64,000 nt of DNA from the NCBI GenBank assembly GCA_943371025.1, contig CALRTC020000017.1, forward strand, positions 1-64,000. Direction: 5' to 3'. The DNA is from Niveispirillum sp943371025 (GTDB taxonomy: Bacteria; Pseudomonadota; Alphaproteobacteria; Azospirillales; Azospirillaceae). The notes under the pieces are model-generated. The model searched no databases. It had not been told where the DNA came from and saw only the letters and a program-made list of their open reading frames with translations. The translations under genes and the position numbers were made by a program. Positions 34,560 through 43,605 of this stretch are shown here, in pieces (position 1 is the stretch's first letter; every line of letters starts with the position of its first letter).

Positions 34560-34578
34560 ATTGCGAGTTATTCGCAAT
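34560..34578. promoter_or_regulatory. Fur-box-like palindrome ATTGCGA-N5-TCGCAAT
   Basis: A perfect 7-bp inverted repeat around GTTAT, 40 bp upstream of the PepSY gene start. The TTGCGA...TCGCAA form resembles alphaproteobacterial Fur boxes. It supports iron repression of the PepSY-DUF2271-DUF4198-ApbE-reductase operon. Confidence 0.65.
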
Positions 34579-34644
34579 ATCGAATCAGCGGATGGGGTAT
34601 TCACAAATGCGTTGCAGGGTTTGGTTGGATGGGGCGTAGGGGGG

Positions 34645-34962
34645 TCAGGCCACGGCGGAAAGGCCGCGTCGCGCCACCAGGGACAACAGCTTCAGGGATG
34701 CGCCCTGGGGATGCTTTTCCCCCCGCTCCCACTGGCTGACCAGGCCCACCGTCACATTCAGGTAGCGGGCGAAAACGGCCTGGCTTGCCCCCTCCCGTTC
34801 GCGCAGCGCCCTGATCTCCTCTCCGGTCAGAGATTGTACCGGCGTCAGGCAGGCCTCATCGAACTGGCGCATCGTCTGCTTGTCCATCAATCCGGACTGG
34901 CGCAACGCCTCGGCCGTCTCGTGGATCGAGGCCAGGACATCGCTTCGATACTGTTTAGCCAT
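34645..34962 (-). CDS. higA: XRE-type antitoxin (HigA/NadS-like)
   Basis: A 105-residue helix-turn-helix protein. The HTH (about 48-90) is LREREGASQAVFARYLNVTVGLVSQWERGEKHPQGASLKLL. The N-terminal part (DVLASIHETAEALRQSGLMD) is the usual toxin-binding region of NadS/HigA proteins. Its start overlaps the toxin stop by eight bases. It neutralises the RelE/HigB-like toxin and should autorepress through the palindrome at 35362. Confidence 0.87.
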   Translation of the reverse strand: MAKQYRSDVLASIHETAEALRQSGLMDKQTMRQFDEACLTPVQSLTGEEIRALREREGASQAVFARYLNVTVGLVSQWERGEKHPQGASLKLLSLVARRGLSAVA

Positions 34963-35329
34963 TGCCACACACCTCCGTGAACACGCCGGCCGCCAACGCA
35001 ACCTCCAGTTCCTGGTCATTGAAGGCCAGGATATGGGCCGCCAGCATCTTGAAAGCCGCCAATTCATCCGGGCGGATATTGCCCAGATCGCTCTTGGCGA
35101 AACCATGCACAAAGAAGGCCCGCTCCCCCACGCGCAGCAGGATGATAGTGCGGAAGCCACCGGACCGGCCGGCGCCGGCGCGGGCAATCCTCTGCTTGAT
35201 CACCCCACCGCCAAGATCGGCGTCCACCAACCCCGTTTCGGCGCGACAAACCGCCTCCCACAGGTCGGTGTCATCAATGTCCGCCTTTCGGGCGAAACGG
35301 GTGAACGCCTTGTTCTTGAAGACCCGCAC
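34955..35329 (-). CDS. higB: RelE/HigB-family toxin
   Basis: A 124-residue toxin-family protein beginning MRVFKNKAFTRFARKADIDDTDLWEAV, with GLVDADLGGGVIKQRIARAGAGRSGGFRTIILLRVGERAFFVHGFAKSDLGNI in the core, the pattern of COG4737-type RelE toxins (mRNA interferases acting on the ribosome). The toxin gene precedes the antitoxin, the HigBA order. Start is GTG 35329; the nearby ATG is out of frame. No frameshift, so the pair is probably functional. Confidence 0.87.
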   Translation of the reverse strand: MRVFKNKAFTRFARKADIDDTDLWEAVCRAETGLVDADLGGGVIKQRIARAGAGRSGGFRTIILLRVGERAFFVHGFAKSDLGNIRPDELAAFKMLAAHILAFNDQELEVALAAGVFTEVCGNG

Positions 35330-35361
35330 ATTGACCTGCCATCACCTCTGCGCGCCAAAAC

Positions 35362-35380
35362 TATAACACCAGGTATTATA
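35362..35380. promoter_or_regulatory. Operator palindrome of the higBA pair
   Basis: TATAACACC-A-GGTATTATA, matching complementarily at eight of nine positions around a central A, 33 bp upstream of the toxin start. It doubles as an AT-rich promoter core and is the expected place for HigA autoregulation. Confidence 0.65.
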
Positions 35381-35389
35381 GGAAGACAA

Positions 35390-36541
35390 TCACCCCCGCA
35401 CCCCCAGCACCCGCTCCACCAGCCCTTCCAGGATGGCCGTGGCGTCGATCAGTTCGTCCAGCGGCACATATTCGTTGGCCTTGTGGCCCTGCCAGCCAGC
35501 ACCTGGGCCGAAATTGACGATTTCGATATCGTCATCGGCGAAATAGCGGCCGTCGCTGGCGCCGGTATCCTTCAGGAACCGGGCCGGCGCGCCCGTCACG
35601 GCCGCGATGGACGCGCACAGCGCCGTGACCAGCGGCCCGTCATGCGGCGCGCGGAAGCCGTTGGTGCCGGTCAGCAGGCGGCAGGTCAGGTGGTCGGCCT
35701 CCGGATGGGCCTTCACCAAGGCCTCGATCTCTGCAAAGGCTTCCACGATCTTTTCTTCGGGCAGCAGGCGGCGGTCGATTTCAACGCGGGCGAAATTGGG
35801 CACGACATTGGTGTTTTCACCGCCGCGGAAGATGCCGACATTGATCGTGGATTGCTGGTCGCCCACGCGGCGGTCCCGCAGCCTTTCGGCCATCACTGTG
35901 TCGATCTGGCTGACCAGCCGCATCAGGCGCAGGATGGCATTGTCGCCGGCGGCCGGGTTGCCGGCATGGGCGGACTGGCCGCGCGCCGTCAGTTCCACCC
36001 ACATCACCCCGCGTTCGGCCGTGATCAACTGGTTTTCCGTCTGGGTGCCGACGACCAGCATGTCGGGCTTCACCGCCCCCACCTCCCGCAGGAAATAGGC
36101 GCCGTCAGGGCCCAGATTTTCCTCATCCCCGCAGAAGGTGAAGACCACGCGCCCCCGCGCCGGCCCGCCCCGCCTGGCCAGCCTTTCCGCCAGCCAGAGC
36201 TGGGCCGCCATCGACCCCTTGCAGTTGCCGGCCCCCAGCCCATGCACCCGCCCGTCGATCAGGGTCGCCACCAGCGGGTCCGTCTCCCACGCCGCGCGTT
36301 CACCGATACCCACGGTGTCGGCATGGGCGTTGAACATCAGGGTGGGGCCGGGGGCGGCACCATCCCATTCTGCCACGACATTGGCGATCTGCGGCCGGTC
36401 GCGGTGCAGGATGCGAACGCGGTAACCGGCGCGGTCCAGCCGGTCGGCGGCATAGGCGGCAATCGCCGCCGTGTCGCCGGGCGGAAAAGGCGACGGGATG
36501 GCGATCAGGTCGGTGAGGATGGCAAGGACGGGGTGGGTCAT
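35390..36541 (-). CDS. M20-family amidohydrolase (ArgE/DapE-like) with Asp-to-Asn substitution
   Basis: A 383-residue M20 deacylase/peptidase. The first metal ligand region NAHADTVG holds H73 and D75, and the general base glutamates are E140/E141 (CGDEENLG). The metal-bridging Asp, normally in G-x-x-D-x-K-G, is N106 (GAGNCKGS; codon AAC on the minus strand). The dimerisation insert is around RGQSAHAGNPAAGDNAI. The second His near the C terminus (WQGHKANEYVP) is present. Annotated family activities are N-acyl amino-acid hydrolysis; whether this variant is active is uncertain. It is followed upstream by the 121-bp repeat. Confidence 0.8.
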   Translation of the reverse strand: MTHPVLAILTDLIAIPSPFPPGDTAAIAAYAADRLDRAGYRVRILHRDRPQIANVVAEWDGAAPGPTLMFNAHADTVGIGERAAWETDPLVATLIDGRVHGLGAGNCKGSMAAQLWLAERLARRGGPARGRVVFTFCGDEENLGPDGAYFLREVGAVKPDMLVVGTQTENQLITAERGVMWVELTARGQSAHAGNPAAGDNAILRLMRLVSQIDTVMAERLRDRRVGDQQSTINVGIFRGGENTNVVPNFARVEIDRRLLPEEKIVEAFAEIEALVKAHPEADHLTCRLLTGTNGFRAPHDGPLVTALCASIAAVTGAPARFLKDTGASDGRYFADDDIEIVNFGPGAGWQGHKANEYVPLDELIDATAILEGLVERVLGVRG

Positions 36542-36580
36542 GGGGGGTTCCTGGGGGATGGGGAAGGGCTACCATTTCCC

Positions 36581-36701
36581 CGTCATCCCGGCGAAAGCCG
36601 GGACCCAGGGGCCAGGCGCCCGACCCAAAGGCAGCTTTGATCTACACAGCGTCGACGGTTGAACTTGTGGCCCCTGGGTCCCGGCTTCCGCCGGGATGAC
36701 G
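36581..36701. repeat. 121-bp inverted-repeat element, copy 3
   Basis: Same 33-nt left arm and length as copies 1 and 2. The interior (CGACC..AGGCAGCTTTGATC type) matches copy 2 in orientation and the reverse of copy 1. It lies between the M20 gene and the amidohydrolase gene, both on the minus strand. Confidence 0.9.
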
Positions 36702-36728
36702 GAAGAGAGGACGAAACAGAGAGCCCCC

Positions 36729-37991
36729 CTACCGCGCCAGCCGGAACAAAGTTTCCGCCAGCACGGCCGCCCCGGCATGGCAATGTTCGGGGCTGGCATA
36801 TTCCACCTCATTATGGCTGATCCCATCCTTGCAGGGGATGAAGATCATGCCGGTGGGGCAGCGCGGTGCCATGAATTTGGCGTCGTGATTGGCGCCGGAC
36901 GGCATGTCGCGGTGGCTGTAGCCCAACCCGTGGGCCGCCGCACGCACGGCGTCGATGACAGCCGGGTCGAAATCGACGGGTGCGGTGGTGGAGGTTTCCT
37001 TGACCACCGCCGAGCAGGGGGCGGCCAGCGACAGGATCAGCGGGGCCACGGCGTCGCCGCGCGCCTTGACCAAAGCCGCGTCGGGATGGCGGAAATCGAT
37101 GGTGAAGATCACCTTGCCCGGCACGGTGTTGGGGGAGCCGGGCAGCACCTCGAACCGGCCGAAGGTGCAGCGGATGATATCATCCGGATCGTGCATCAGA
37201 TCGTTCAGGGCCGTCACCATGCGCAGCGCCGCCTGAAATGCATCTTTCCGCGCCCCGTGCGGCGTGGTGCCGGCATGCGCTTCCTGGCCCGTCACCTCCA
37301 CCTGGAACCAGCGGCTGCCCTGGATGCCGGTGACCACACCGATGGTCTTGCCCTCGGCTTCCAGGCGCGGGCCCTGTTCGATATGGGCTTCCACATAGGC
37401 CGCCGCCTCCTGCCCGAAGGCGCGCACGGGCATGGGCGGAGCCAGCGACAGGGTTTCGGCCAGGGCGTCGCGCACGGTAATGCCCTTGGGATCGGTGCAG
37501 GCCAGGACCATGTCCAGATCCATCTTGCCCGCGAACAGGGCCGATCCCATGCAATAGGGCTGAAAGCGGGAGCCTTCCTCGTTGGTCCAGGCCACGACCT
37601 CCACCGGGTGTTTGGTCACCGCACCCGCATCCTCCAGCGCCTCCAGAACCTCAAACCCCGCCAGCACGCCATAGACGCCATCATAGCGGCCGCCCGTGGG
37701 CTGGCTGTCCAGATGGCTGCCCGTCATCACCGGGGCCAGGGCCGCGTCGCTGCCGGCGCGGCGGACATACAGGTTGCCGATCCCGTCCGTCGCCACGGTA
37801 AAACCGCGCGCCAGCGCCCAATTGGTCAGCAGGGCGCGGGCCTGCCCGTCCTCCCGGCTCAAGGCCGGCCGGTTCACGCCCCCCTTCTCCGTCGCCCCGA
37901 TGGCGGCCATGTCGGCCAGCCTTTGCGCCAGCCGGTCGCGGCTGACATAGGAGGCGATGGTGCCGAAGGCCGGCCCGGCGAGTTTTGTCAT
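36729..37991 (-). CDS. Zn-dependent amidohydrolase (N-carbamoylase / allantoate amidohydrolase family)
   Basis: A 420-residue M20-clan hydantoinase/carbamoylase. Metal ligands lie in MTGSHLDSQPTGGRYDGVYGVL and AWTNEEGSRFQPYCMGS, with the later VTGIQGSRWFQVEVTGQEAHAGTTP dimerisation block and the C-terminal IFIPCKDGISHNEVEYA motif. Allantoate amidohydrolase and L-N-carbamoylase share these motifs and cannot be separated by eye. It is divergent from xdhABC, so a role in purine-ring breakdown (xanthine to ureides) is plausible. Uricase and allantoinase genes are not in the window. Confidence 0.87.
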   Translation of the reverse strand: MTKLAGPAFGTIASYVSRDRLAQRLADMAAIGATEKGGVNRPALSREDGQARALLTNWALARGFTVATDGIGNLYVRRAGSDAALAPVMTGSHLDSQPTGGRYDGVYGVLAGFEVLEALEDAGAVTKHPVEVVAWTNEEGSRFQPYCMGSALFAGKMDLDMVLACTDPKGITVRDALAETLSLAPPMPVRAFGQEAAAYVEAHIEQGPRLEAEGKTIGVVTGIQGSRWFQVEVTGQEAHAGTTPHGARKDAFQAALRMVTALNDLMHDPDDIIRCTFGRFEVLPGSPNTVPGKVIFTIDFRHPDAALVKARGDAVAPLILSLAAPCSAVVKETSTTAPVDFDPAVIDAVRAAAHGLGYSHRDMPSGANHDAKFMAPRCPTGMIFIPCKDGISHNEVEYASPEHCHAGAAVLAETLFRLAR

Positions 37992-38151
37992 GCTGAAGTT
38001 CCCTGTTGTTCATCTTCTCAGCGCTGTCACGGCGCCGGGGGTCTTTTCGGCCCCCAAACAAAATGTTGCACCGCGTCATGCCCCTGTAAAGCGGCTTGAC
38101 ATGGGGCCGTTCCTGTTCTGCCATGCTTTCTTTTGGAACGACTGGATGAAG

Positions 38152-39615
38152 ATGAGCGATCGCGTCCGCTTCGTACACCGGGGTCAGGTGGTGACCCTGT
38201 CCGATTTCCCGCCCACCCGTACCGTGCTGGATTACCTGCGCGAGGATCGGGGGCAGCGCGGAACCAAGGAAGGCTGCAACGAGGGGGATTGCGGCGCCTG
38301 CACCATCGTGCTGGGCCGGATTGAGGGGGACCGTCTGGCCTATCGCGCCGTCAATGCCTGCATCCTGTTCCTGACGGCCCTGGACGGGCAGGAACTGGTG
38401 ACGGTGGAGGATCTGGCGGGACCGGATGGCAGCCTGCATCCGGTACAGCAGGCCATGGTCGACGCCCATGGCAGCCAGTGCGGCTTCTGCACACCCGGCA
38501 TCGTCATGTCACTGTTCGCGCTTTATCACAGCGGCGACGCGCCCGACCGGGCCCGCATCGACACGGCGCTGGCCGGCAATCTGTGCCGCTGCACCGGTTA
38601 CCGCCCCATTGTGAAGGCGGCGCAAACCATGGGGAACGCGCCCGACGCGTTCAGCGCCAAGTCCCTGGAAACGCTGACTTTGCTGCGCAGCATTTCGCGT
38701 GACGACACGGCCTGTATTGGCGACGGCCGCGCCTTTGCCCCGACCAGCGCCGACCAGCTGGCGGCAATCCTTCTGGCCCATCCCGACGCCACCATTGTCG
38801 CCGGCGGCACCGATGTCGGCCTGTGGGTGACCAAGCAGATGCGCGATCTGGGTCCCATCATCCATATTGGCGGCGTGCGCGATCTGGCCCGGATCGAGCG
38901 AAGCGACGGGTTTGTGCAGATCGGGGCGACCGCGACGGTCAATCAGGCGGCCGACATGCTGGGCCCGCTTTACCCCGATCTGGCCGACCTGTTCGGGCGC
39001 TTTGCCAGTGAACAGGTGCGCAATTCCGCCACGCTGGGCGGCAATATCGCCAATGGTTCGCCCATCGGCGACAGCATGCCGGCGCTGATGGCGCTGGACA
39101 CGCGACTGGTGCTGCGCCGCGGCGACCGGGTGCGGGAGATGGCGCTGGAAGATTTCTTCATCGCCTATCGCCGCACGGCGCTGGAAAAGGGGGAGTTCAT
39201 TGCCGCCATCCGCGTGCCGGACCCCAGCCCCGACCGGCGCTTTGCCTGCTACAAAATCTCCAAACGTTTCGATCAGGATATCTCCGCTGTGATGGCCGGA
39301 TTCAGCCTGACGCTGCGCGACGGGATCGTGGTGGACGCACGCCTGGCCTTCGGCGGCATGGCGGCCATCCCGAAGCGGGCCACAGCGGCGGAGGCGGCGC
39401 TGATCGGCCAGCCTTTTGATGCGGCGGCAGCCCGCGACGCAGCCGCTGCACTCACCCGCGATTTCCAGCCCCTGACCGACATGCGCGCCAGCGCCGAATA
39501 CCGGCTGACTGTGGCTGGCAACCTGATCGTGAAGTTTCAGATGGAGGGGGCGTTGCCCGTGACGGCCACCCGCATCCCCGCCTTCGCCGCCCATATGGCC
39601 GGGGGTGCGGCATGA
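38152..39615 (+). CDS. xdhA: Xanthine dehydrogenase small subunit (2Fe-2S / FAD)
   Basis: A 487-residue subunit. The plant-type 2Fe-2S cluster ligands are C42, C47, C50 and C70. The second cluster uses C110, C113, C145, C147 (CGFCTPG ... CRCTGY). The FAD-binding domain (about 185-365) has VAGGTDVGLWVTK and ATLGGNIANGSPIGDSMP. It passes electrons from the molybdenum subunit to NAD. ATG 38152 (with ATG 38146 as alternative) starts just before the ferredoxin fold; the longer frame from 37957 covers the divergent promoter region. The next gene overlaps by four bases. Confidence 0.9.
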   Translation: MSDRVRFVHRGQVVTLSDFPPTRTVLDYLREDRGQRGTKEGCNEGDCGACTIVLGRIEGDRLAYRAVNACILFLTALDGQELVTVEDLAGPDGSLHPVQQAMVDAHGSQCGFCTPGIVMSLFALYHSGDAPDRARIDTALAGNLCRCTGYRPIVKAAQTMGNAPDAFSAKSLETLTLLRSISRDDTACIGDGRAFAPTSADQLAAILLAHPDATIVAGGTDVGLWVTKQMRDLGPIIHIGGVRDLARIERSDGFVQIGATATVNQAADMLGPLYPDLADLFGRFASEQVRNSATLGGNIANGSPIGDSMPALMALDTRLVLRRGDRVREMALEDFFIAYRRTALEKGEFIAAIRVPDPSPDRRFACYKISKRFDQDISAVMAGFSLTLRDGIVVDARLAFGGMAAIPKRATAAEAALIGQPFDAAAARDAAAALTRDFQPLTDMRASAEYRLTVAGNLIVKFQMEGALPVTATRIPAFAAHMAGGAA

Positions 39616-41939
39616 GCCCCCGTCCGTCGCGCGCCCCGGCACCCGTGCCCTTCCCTGCCACCCATCGCGGCATCCGCCATGACAGCGCACCGCTGCATGT
39701 CACGGGCGCCGCGCGCTATGTCGATGACATGCCGGACCCGGCGGGCCTGCTGCATGTGGCGCTGGGGCAGAGCGAGCGGGCCCATGCGCGCATCCTGTCC
39801 ATGGATCTGTCTTCGGTGGCCGCATATCCCGGTGTTGTCGCCGTGCTGACGGCCCGCGATGTGCCGGGGATCAATGATGTCGGGCCGGTGGTGGCCGATG
39901 ATCCCCTTTTCGCCGACGGGCTGGTCGAATATGTGGGCCAAAGCCTGTTCGCCGTGGCCGCTGAAACCCGGCTGGCCGCCCGCGCCGCGGCACGGCTGGC
40001 CAAGATCGTCTATGAAGACCTGCCCGCCATTATCACCATCGCCGATGCCCGCGCCGCCGACAGCCACATCCTGCCGCCCAAGCGGGTGGAACGCGGCGAC
40101 CCGGATGCGGCCATCGCCGCGGCCCCGCACAGCGTCAGCGGCCATATGACGTTGGGCGGGCAGGATCATTTCTATCTGGAAGGCCATATCTCGCTGGCCA
40201 CACCGGGGGAGGAAGGGGACATGCACATCCTCTGTTCCACCCAGCATCCGTCGGAGGTGCAGCATCTGGTGGCCCGCGCGCTGGACCGACCCGACAATCA
40301 GGTGACGGTGGAGGTGCGGCGCATGGGCGGCGCCTTTGGCGGCAAGGAGACGCAGTCCAGCCTGTTCGCCGCAGCCGCTTCCCTGGTCGCCGACCGCACG
40401 GGACGGCCGGCCAAACTGCGCCTGGACCGCGACGACGACATGGTGATGACGGGCAAACGCCATGATTTCGAAATCGACTATCGCGTCGGCTTCGATGATG
40501 ACGGGCGCATCCTGGGGCTGGACATGACGCTGGAAAGCCGCTGCGGCTATTCCACCGACCTGTCGGGCGCCATCAATGACCGCGCCGTGTTCCATTGCGA
40601 CAATTGCTATTTCCTGCCCGCGGTCCGCATCACCTCCTACCGCTACAAGACCCATACCGTGTCCAACACAGCCTTTCGCGGCTTCGGCGGGCCGCAGGGC
40701 ATGGTCGCCATCGAACAGGTGATGGATGACGTGGCCCGGCATCTGGGGCTGGACCCGCTGGAGGTGCGCCGCGCCAATCTTTATGGCGGGCCCGGCCGCG
40801 ACGTGACGCCCTTCGGCATGGTGGTGGAGGATTTCATCGCCGACGATCTGATGGCAAATTTGGCCGACAGCGCCCGCTACCGCGAACGCCGGGCGGAGAT
40901 CGCTGCCTTCAACGCGGCCAGCCCCGTGCTGAAACGCGGCATCGCCCTGACGCCGGTGAAGTTCGGCATCTCCTTCACCACCAGCTTCCTGAACCAGGCC
41001 GGTGCCCTGATCCATCTCTATGCCGATGGCTCGGTCATGCTGAACCATGGCGGCACGGAGATGGGCCAGGGCCTTTATACCAAGGTGGCGCAGGTGGTGG
41101 CCGATGTCTTCGGCATCGGGCTGGACCGCGTGCGCATCACATCGACGCGGACCGACAAGGTGCCCAACACATCCGCCACCGCCGCATCGTCGGGTGCCGA
41201 CATGAACGGCATGGCCGCCTTCAACGCCGCCCGCACCATCCGCGACAGGCTGGCCTTGTTCCTGGCCGGGCGCTGGGGCGTGGAACCCGCCGCCATCCGG
41301 TTCGCCCACGGCATGGCGGCGTCCGGCGACCACAGCATCGCGTTCGATGACCTGGCGCGTCAGGCCTATCTGGCGCGCGTGTCGCTGTCGGCCACGGGTT
41401 TCTATGCCACGCCCAAGATCGACGTGGACAAGGAAACCCTGATCGGCCGCCCCTTCTATTACTTCGCCTATGGTGCGGCCGTGTCAGAGGTGGCGATCGA
41501 CACAATGACGGGCGAAACCCGGCTGCTGGCCGTGGATATCCTGCATGATTGCGGCACGTCGCTGAACCCCGTGCTGGATCGGGGACAGGTGGAGGGCGGT
41601 TTCGTCCAGGGCTATGGCTGGCTGACCATGGAGGAACTGGTGTTCGACGCGGCCGGCCAACTGCGCACGCACGCGCCCAGCACCTACAAGATCCCCGGCT
41701 GCGGCGACGTTCCCGACCATTTCACCGTCACCCTGACCAACCAGCCCAATGGCGAGGAGACGATCCACCGGTCCAAGGCCGTGGGGGAGCCGCCGCTGAT
41801 GCTGGCCATATCGGCCTTTCACGCCATCCGCGATGCGGTGGCGGCCGTGGGCGGGACAGGGCCGGTGATGCTGGACGCGCCGGCCACGCCGGAACGCATC
41901 CTGACAGCGGTGATGACGCGACGGGGGGCCTTGGCATGA
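39612..41939 (+). CDS. xdhB: Xanthine dehydrogenase molybdopterin-binding large subunit
   Basis: A 775-residue molybdenum-cofactor subunit that hydroxylates hypoxanthine/xanthine to urate. Cofactor-contacting motifs are MGGAFGGKE, FRGFGGPQG, GGTEMGQGLYTK and the C-terminal AVGEPPLML with the catalytic base E726. Full length for the XdhB family. It overlaps xdhA upstream and xdhC downstream, so the three are translationally coupled. Confidence 0.92.
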   Translation: MSPRPSRAPAPVPFPATHRGIRHDSAPLHVTGAARYVDDMPDPAGLLHVALGQSERAHARILSMDLSSVAAYPGVVAVLTARDVPGINDVGPVVADDPLFADGLVEYVGQSLFAVAAETRLAARAAARLAKIVYEDLPAIITIADARAADSHILPPKRVERGDPDAAIAAAPHSVSGHMTLGGQDHFYLEGHISLATPGEEGDMHILCSTQHPSEVQHLVARALDRPDNQVTVEVRRMGGAFGGKETQSSLFAAAASLVADRTGRPAKLRLDRDDDMVMTGKRHDFEIDYRVGFDDDGRILGLDMTLESRCGYSTDLSGAINDRAVFHCDNCYFLPAVRITSYRYKTHTVSNTAFRGFGGPQGMVAIEQVMDDVARHLGLDPLEVRRANLYGGPGRDVTPFGMVVEDFIADDLMANLADSARYRERRAEIAAFNAASPVLKRGIALTPVKFGISFTTSFLNQAGALIHLYADGSVMLNHGGTEMGQGLYTKVAQVVADVFGIGLDRVRITSTRTDKVPNTSATAASSGADMNGMAAFNAARTIRDRLALFLAGRWGVEPAAIRFAHGMAASGDHSIAFDDLARQAYLARVSLSATGFYATPKIDVDKETLIGRPFYYFAYGAAVSEVAIDTMTGETRLLAVDILHDCGTSLNPVLDRGQVEGGFVQGYGWLTMEELVFDAAGQLRTHAPSTYKIPGCGDVPDHFTVTLTNQPNGEETIHRSKAVGEPPLMLAISAFHAIRDAVAAVGGTGPVMLDAPATPERILTAVMTRRGALA

Positions 41940-42775
41940 GTGCCGACTGGATCCAGGCCCTGGCCGATTGCGACCGGGAAGGACGGGCCGCCGTGCTGGT
42001 CACCGTGCTGGACACGGCCGGCAGCACGCCGCGCGCCGCCGGGACCAAGATGCTGGTCACGGCCGATGATCTGGCCGGCAGCATCGGCGGCGGCGCCCTG
42101 GAATTCACCGCTATCGAGACAGCGCGCGCCCTGCTGGATGGCGATGTAACGGAATTACGCACCCAGACCTATCCGTTGGGCCCCAAACTGGGCCAGTGCT
42201 GCGGCGGGCGGGTCACGTTGCTGTTCGAACCCATCCACCCGCCGGCCCTGCGCATCGCCCTGTTTGGGGCCGGCCATGTGGCCCGCGCCCTGGTGACGCT
42301 GCTGGGCCAGTTGCCGGCGCGCGTCACCTGGATCGACAGCCGGGCCGACGCGTTCCCCCCGTCCCTGCCCGGCAATGTCACGACCAGGATGCTGGAGGAA
42401 CCGGCGGCGGCACTGGGGCCCGGCTTTTCCCATGTGCTGATCATGACCCATGACCATGCGCTGGATTACCGGCTGGCGGCCGCAGCCCTGGCCCTGCCTG
42501 ATCGGCCCTTTGTCGGGGTTATCGGGTCGGACAGCAAACGCGCCCGGTTCCACGGCCGGCTGGCGGCGGCGGGGCTGGAGTCCGGCCGGCTGGTCTGCCC
42601 CATCGGCCTGACCGCCATCCAGGGCAAGCATCCCGGCGAAATCGCCGTGTCGGTGGCGGCACAGATCCTGGCCGGCTCCACGGTCCCGGACCGGCCCCGG
42701 ACAGTACCCACGGCGGCGGACAGCGCCGACCATGCCTGTACCGCCTGCCCCAACCCCTGCACGGGTCATGAATAA
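41936..42775 (+). CDS. xdhC: XdhC molybdenum cofactor insertion/sulfuration chaperone
   Basis: A 279-residue XdhC protein. The N-terminal part has VLVTVLDTAGSTPRAAGTKMLV and SIGGGALE, the conserved LGQCCGG cysteine motif, and the C-terminal Rossmann region IALFGAGHVARALVTLL and FVGVIGSDSKRARF. It binds and sulfurates the molybdenum cofactor before insertion into XdhB. The C terminus has an extra Cys-rich DHACTACPNPCTGHE tail. Third gene of the operon, starting at ATG 41936. Confidence 0.92.
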   Translation: MSADWIQALADCDREGRAAVLVTVLDTAGSTPRAAGTKMLVTADDLAGSIGGGALEFTAIETARALLDGDVTELRTQTYPLGPKLGQCCGGRVTLLFEPIHPPALRIALFGAGHVARALVTLLGQLPARVTWIDSRADAFPPSLPGNVTTRMLEEPAAALGPGFSHVLIMTHDHALDYRLAAAALALPDRPFVGVIGSDSKRARFHGRLAAAGLESGRLVCPIGLTAIQGKHPGEIAVSVAAQILAGSTVPDRPRTVPTAADSADHACTACPNPCTGHE

Positions 42776-42967
42776 ATAGCGTTACACAAAATTGTTTCCA
42801 CCGGAAATCACATGGCTTTAGCGCTGTACGTAGTGAAATTACCGCCTTAACCTGATCTCCATAAACCGATCGCCGGCCCCAGGGACCGGCGGCGGGAATG
42901 GGGGAAGCGAACGAGCAAGGCAACCCAGACGGCGGCACCGCCCCCGTCCAGCTTTGTGAGGATCGCG

Positions 42968-43354
42968 ATGAAGAATTTTCGTTCCGGCTTGATCCTTTCC
43001 ATCCTGGCCCTGCTGGCCACCGGCCCGGCGCTGGCCGATCTTTCCGCGCTCAACGCCGCCTGCGGCGGTGTGCCGGCCGCCCCCGCCACGGTGCCGGGCG
43101 ACAAGGCCGACGAAGCGGCGATGCGGGCCTATGGCGCCGGCATGCGCGATTACACCAATAAGCTGATGGGTTACCTGACCTGCCTGGACAACAGCCCCGT
43201 CAGCAGCGCGGAACTGTCTTCGGCCAGCTATCGCCGCGAAGTGATCGCCCATCGCCGCACCGTGGCCGACCAGCTGGAATCCTCCGTCAACCGCTTCAAC
43301 ATCGAACTGCGCAGCTTCAAGGCAGCACATCCGCAACTGGCGGCGATGCAGTGA
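42968..43354 (+). CDS. Small secreted protein, paralogue 1
   Basis: A 128-residue protein with a signal peptide (MKNFRSGLILSILALLATGPALA). The mature part is helical, with two cysteines (NAACGG and LTCLD) and the block MGYLTCLDNSPVS ... VADQLESSVNRFNIELRSFKAAHPQ. It is a paralogue of the next gene and no wider family is recognised. The 5' flank TCCAGCTTTGTGAGxATCGCxATGAA is almost identical in the two copies, indicating duplication including the regulatory leader. A 10-bp hairpin (43361-43399) follows. The region 42776-42967 upstream is AT-richer and probably holds its promoter. Confidence 0.75.
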   Translation: MKNFRSGLILSILALLATGPALADLSALNAACGGVPAAPATVPGDKADEAAMRAYGAGMRDYTNKLMGYLTCLDNSPVSSAELSSASYRREVIAHRRTVADQLESSVNRFNIELRSFKAAHPQLAAMQ

Positions 43355-43605
43355 CGGGCCTGGGGCGGAACCGGGCGTGGCCGCCCCGTTTCCGCCCCAA
43401 CCCATGCGGCCGGCGCATAGCTGAGAATCATGTCAACGGTGTCAGTTAACCATCAAACAGACTTCCATCGCATCGCAGCATAATTATACTGCAACGCACA
43501 AGAACAGGGTTCGGCACTGATCCGGACCGTACCGAAGGGAGCGAACGTACAAGGCCCGAAATGTCGGTGGCATCCCGCCCCGCTTCCAGCTTTGTGAGTA
43601 TCGCT

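Noticed and set aside
36696..38099. 467-codon plus-strand frame opposite the amidohydrolase
   Set aside because: Shadow of a confident minus-strand gene with catalytic motifs.
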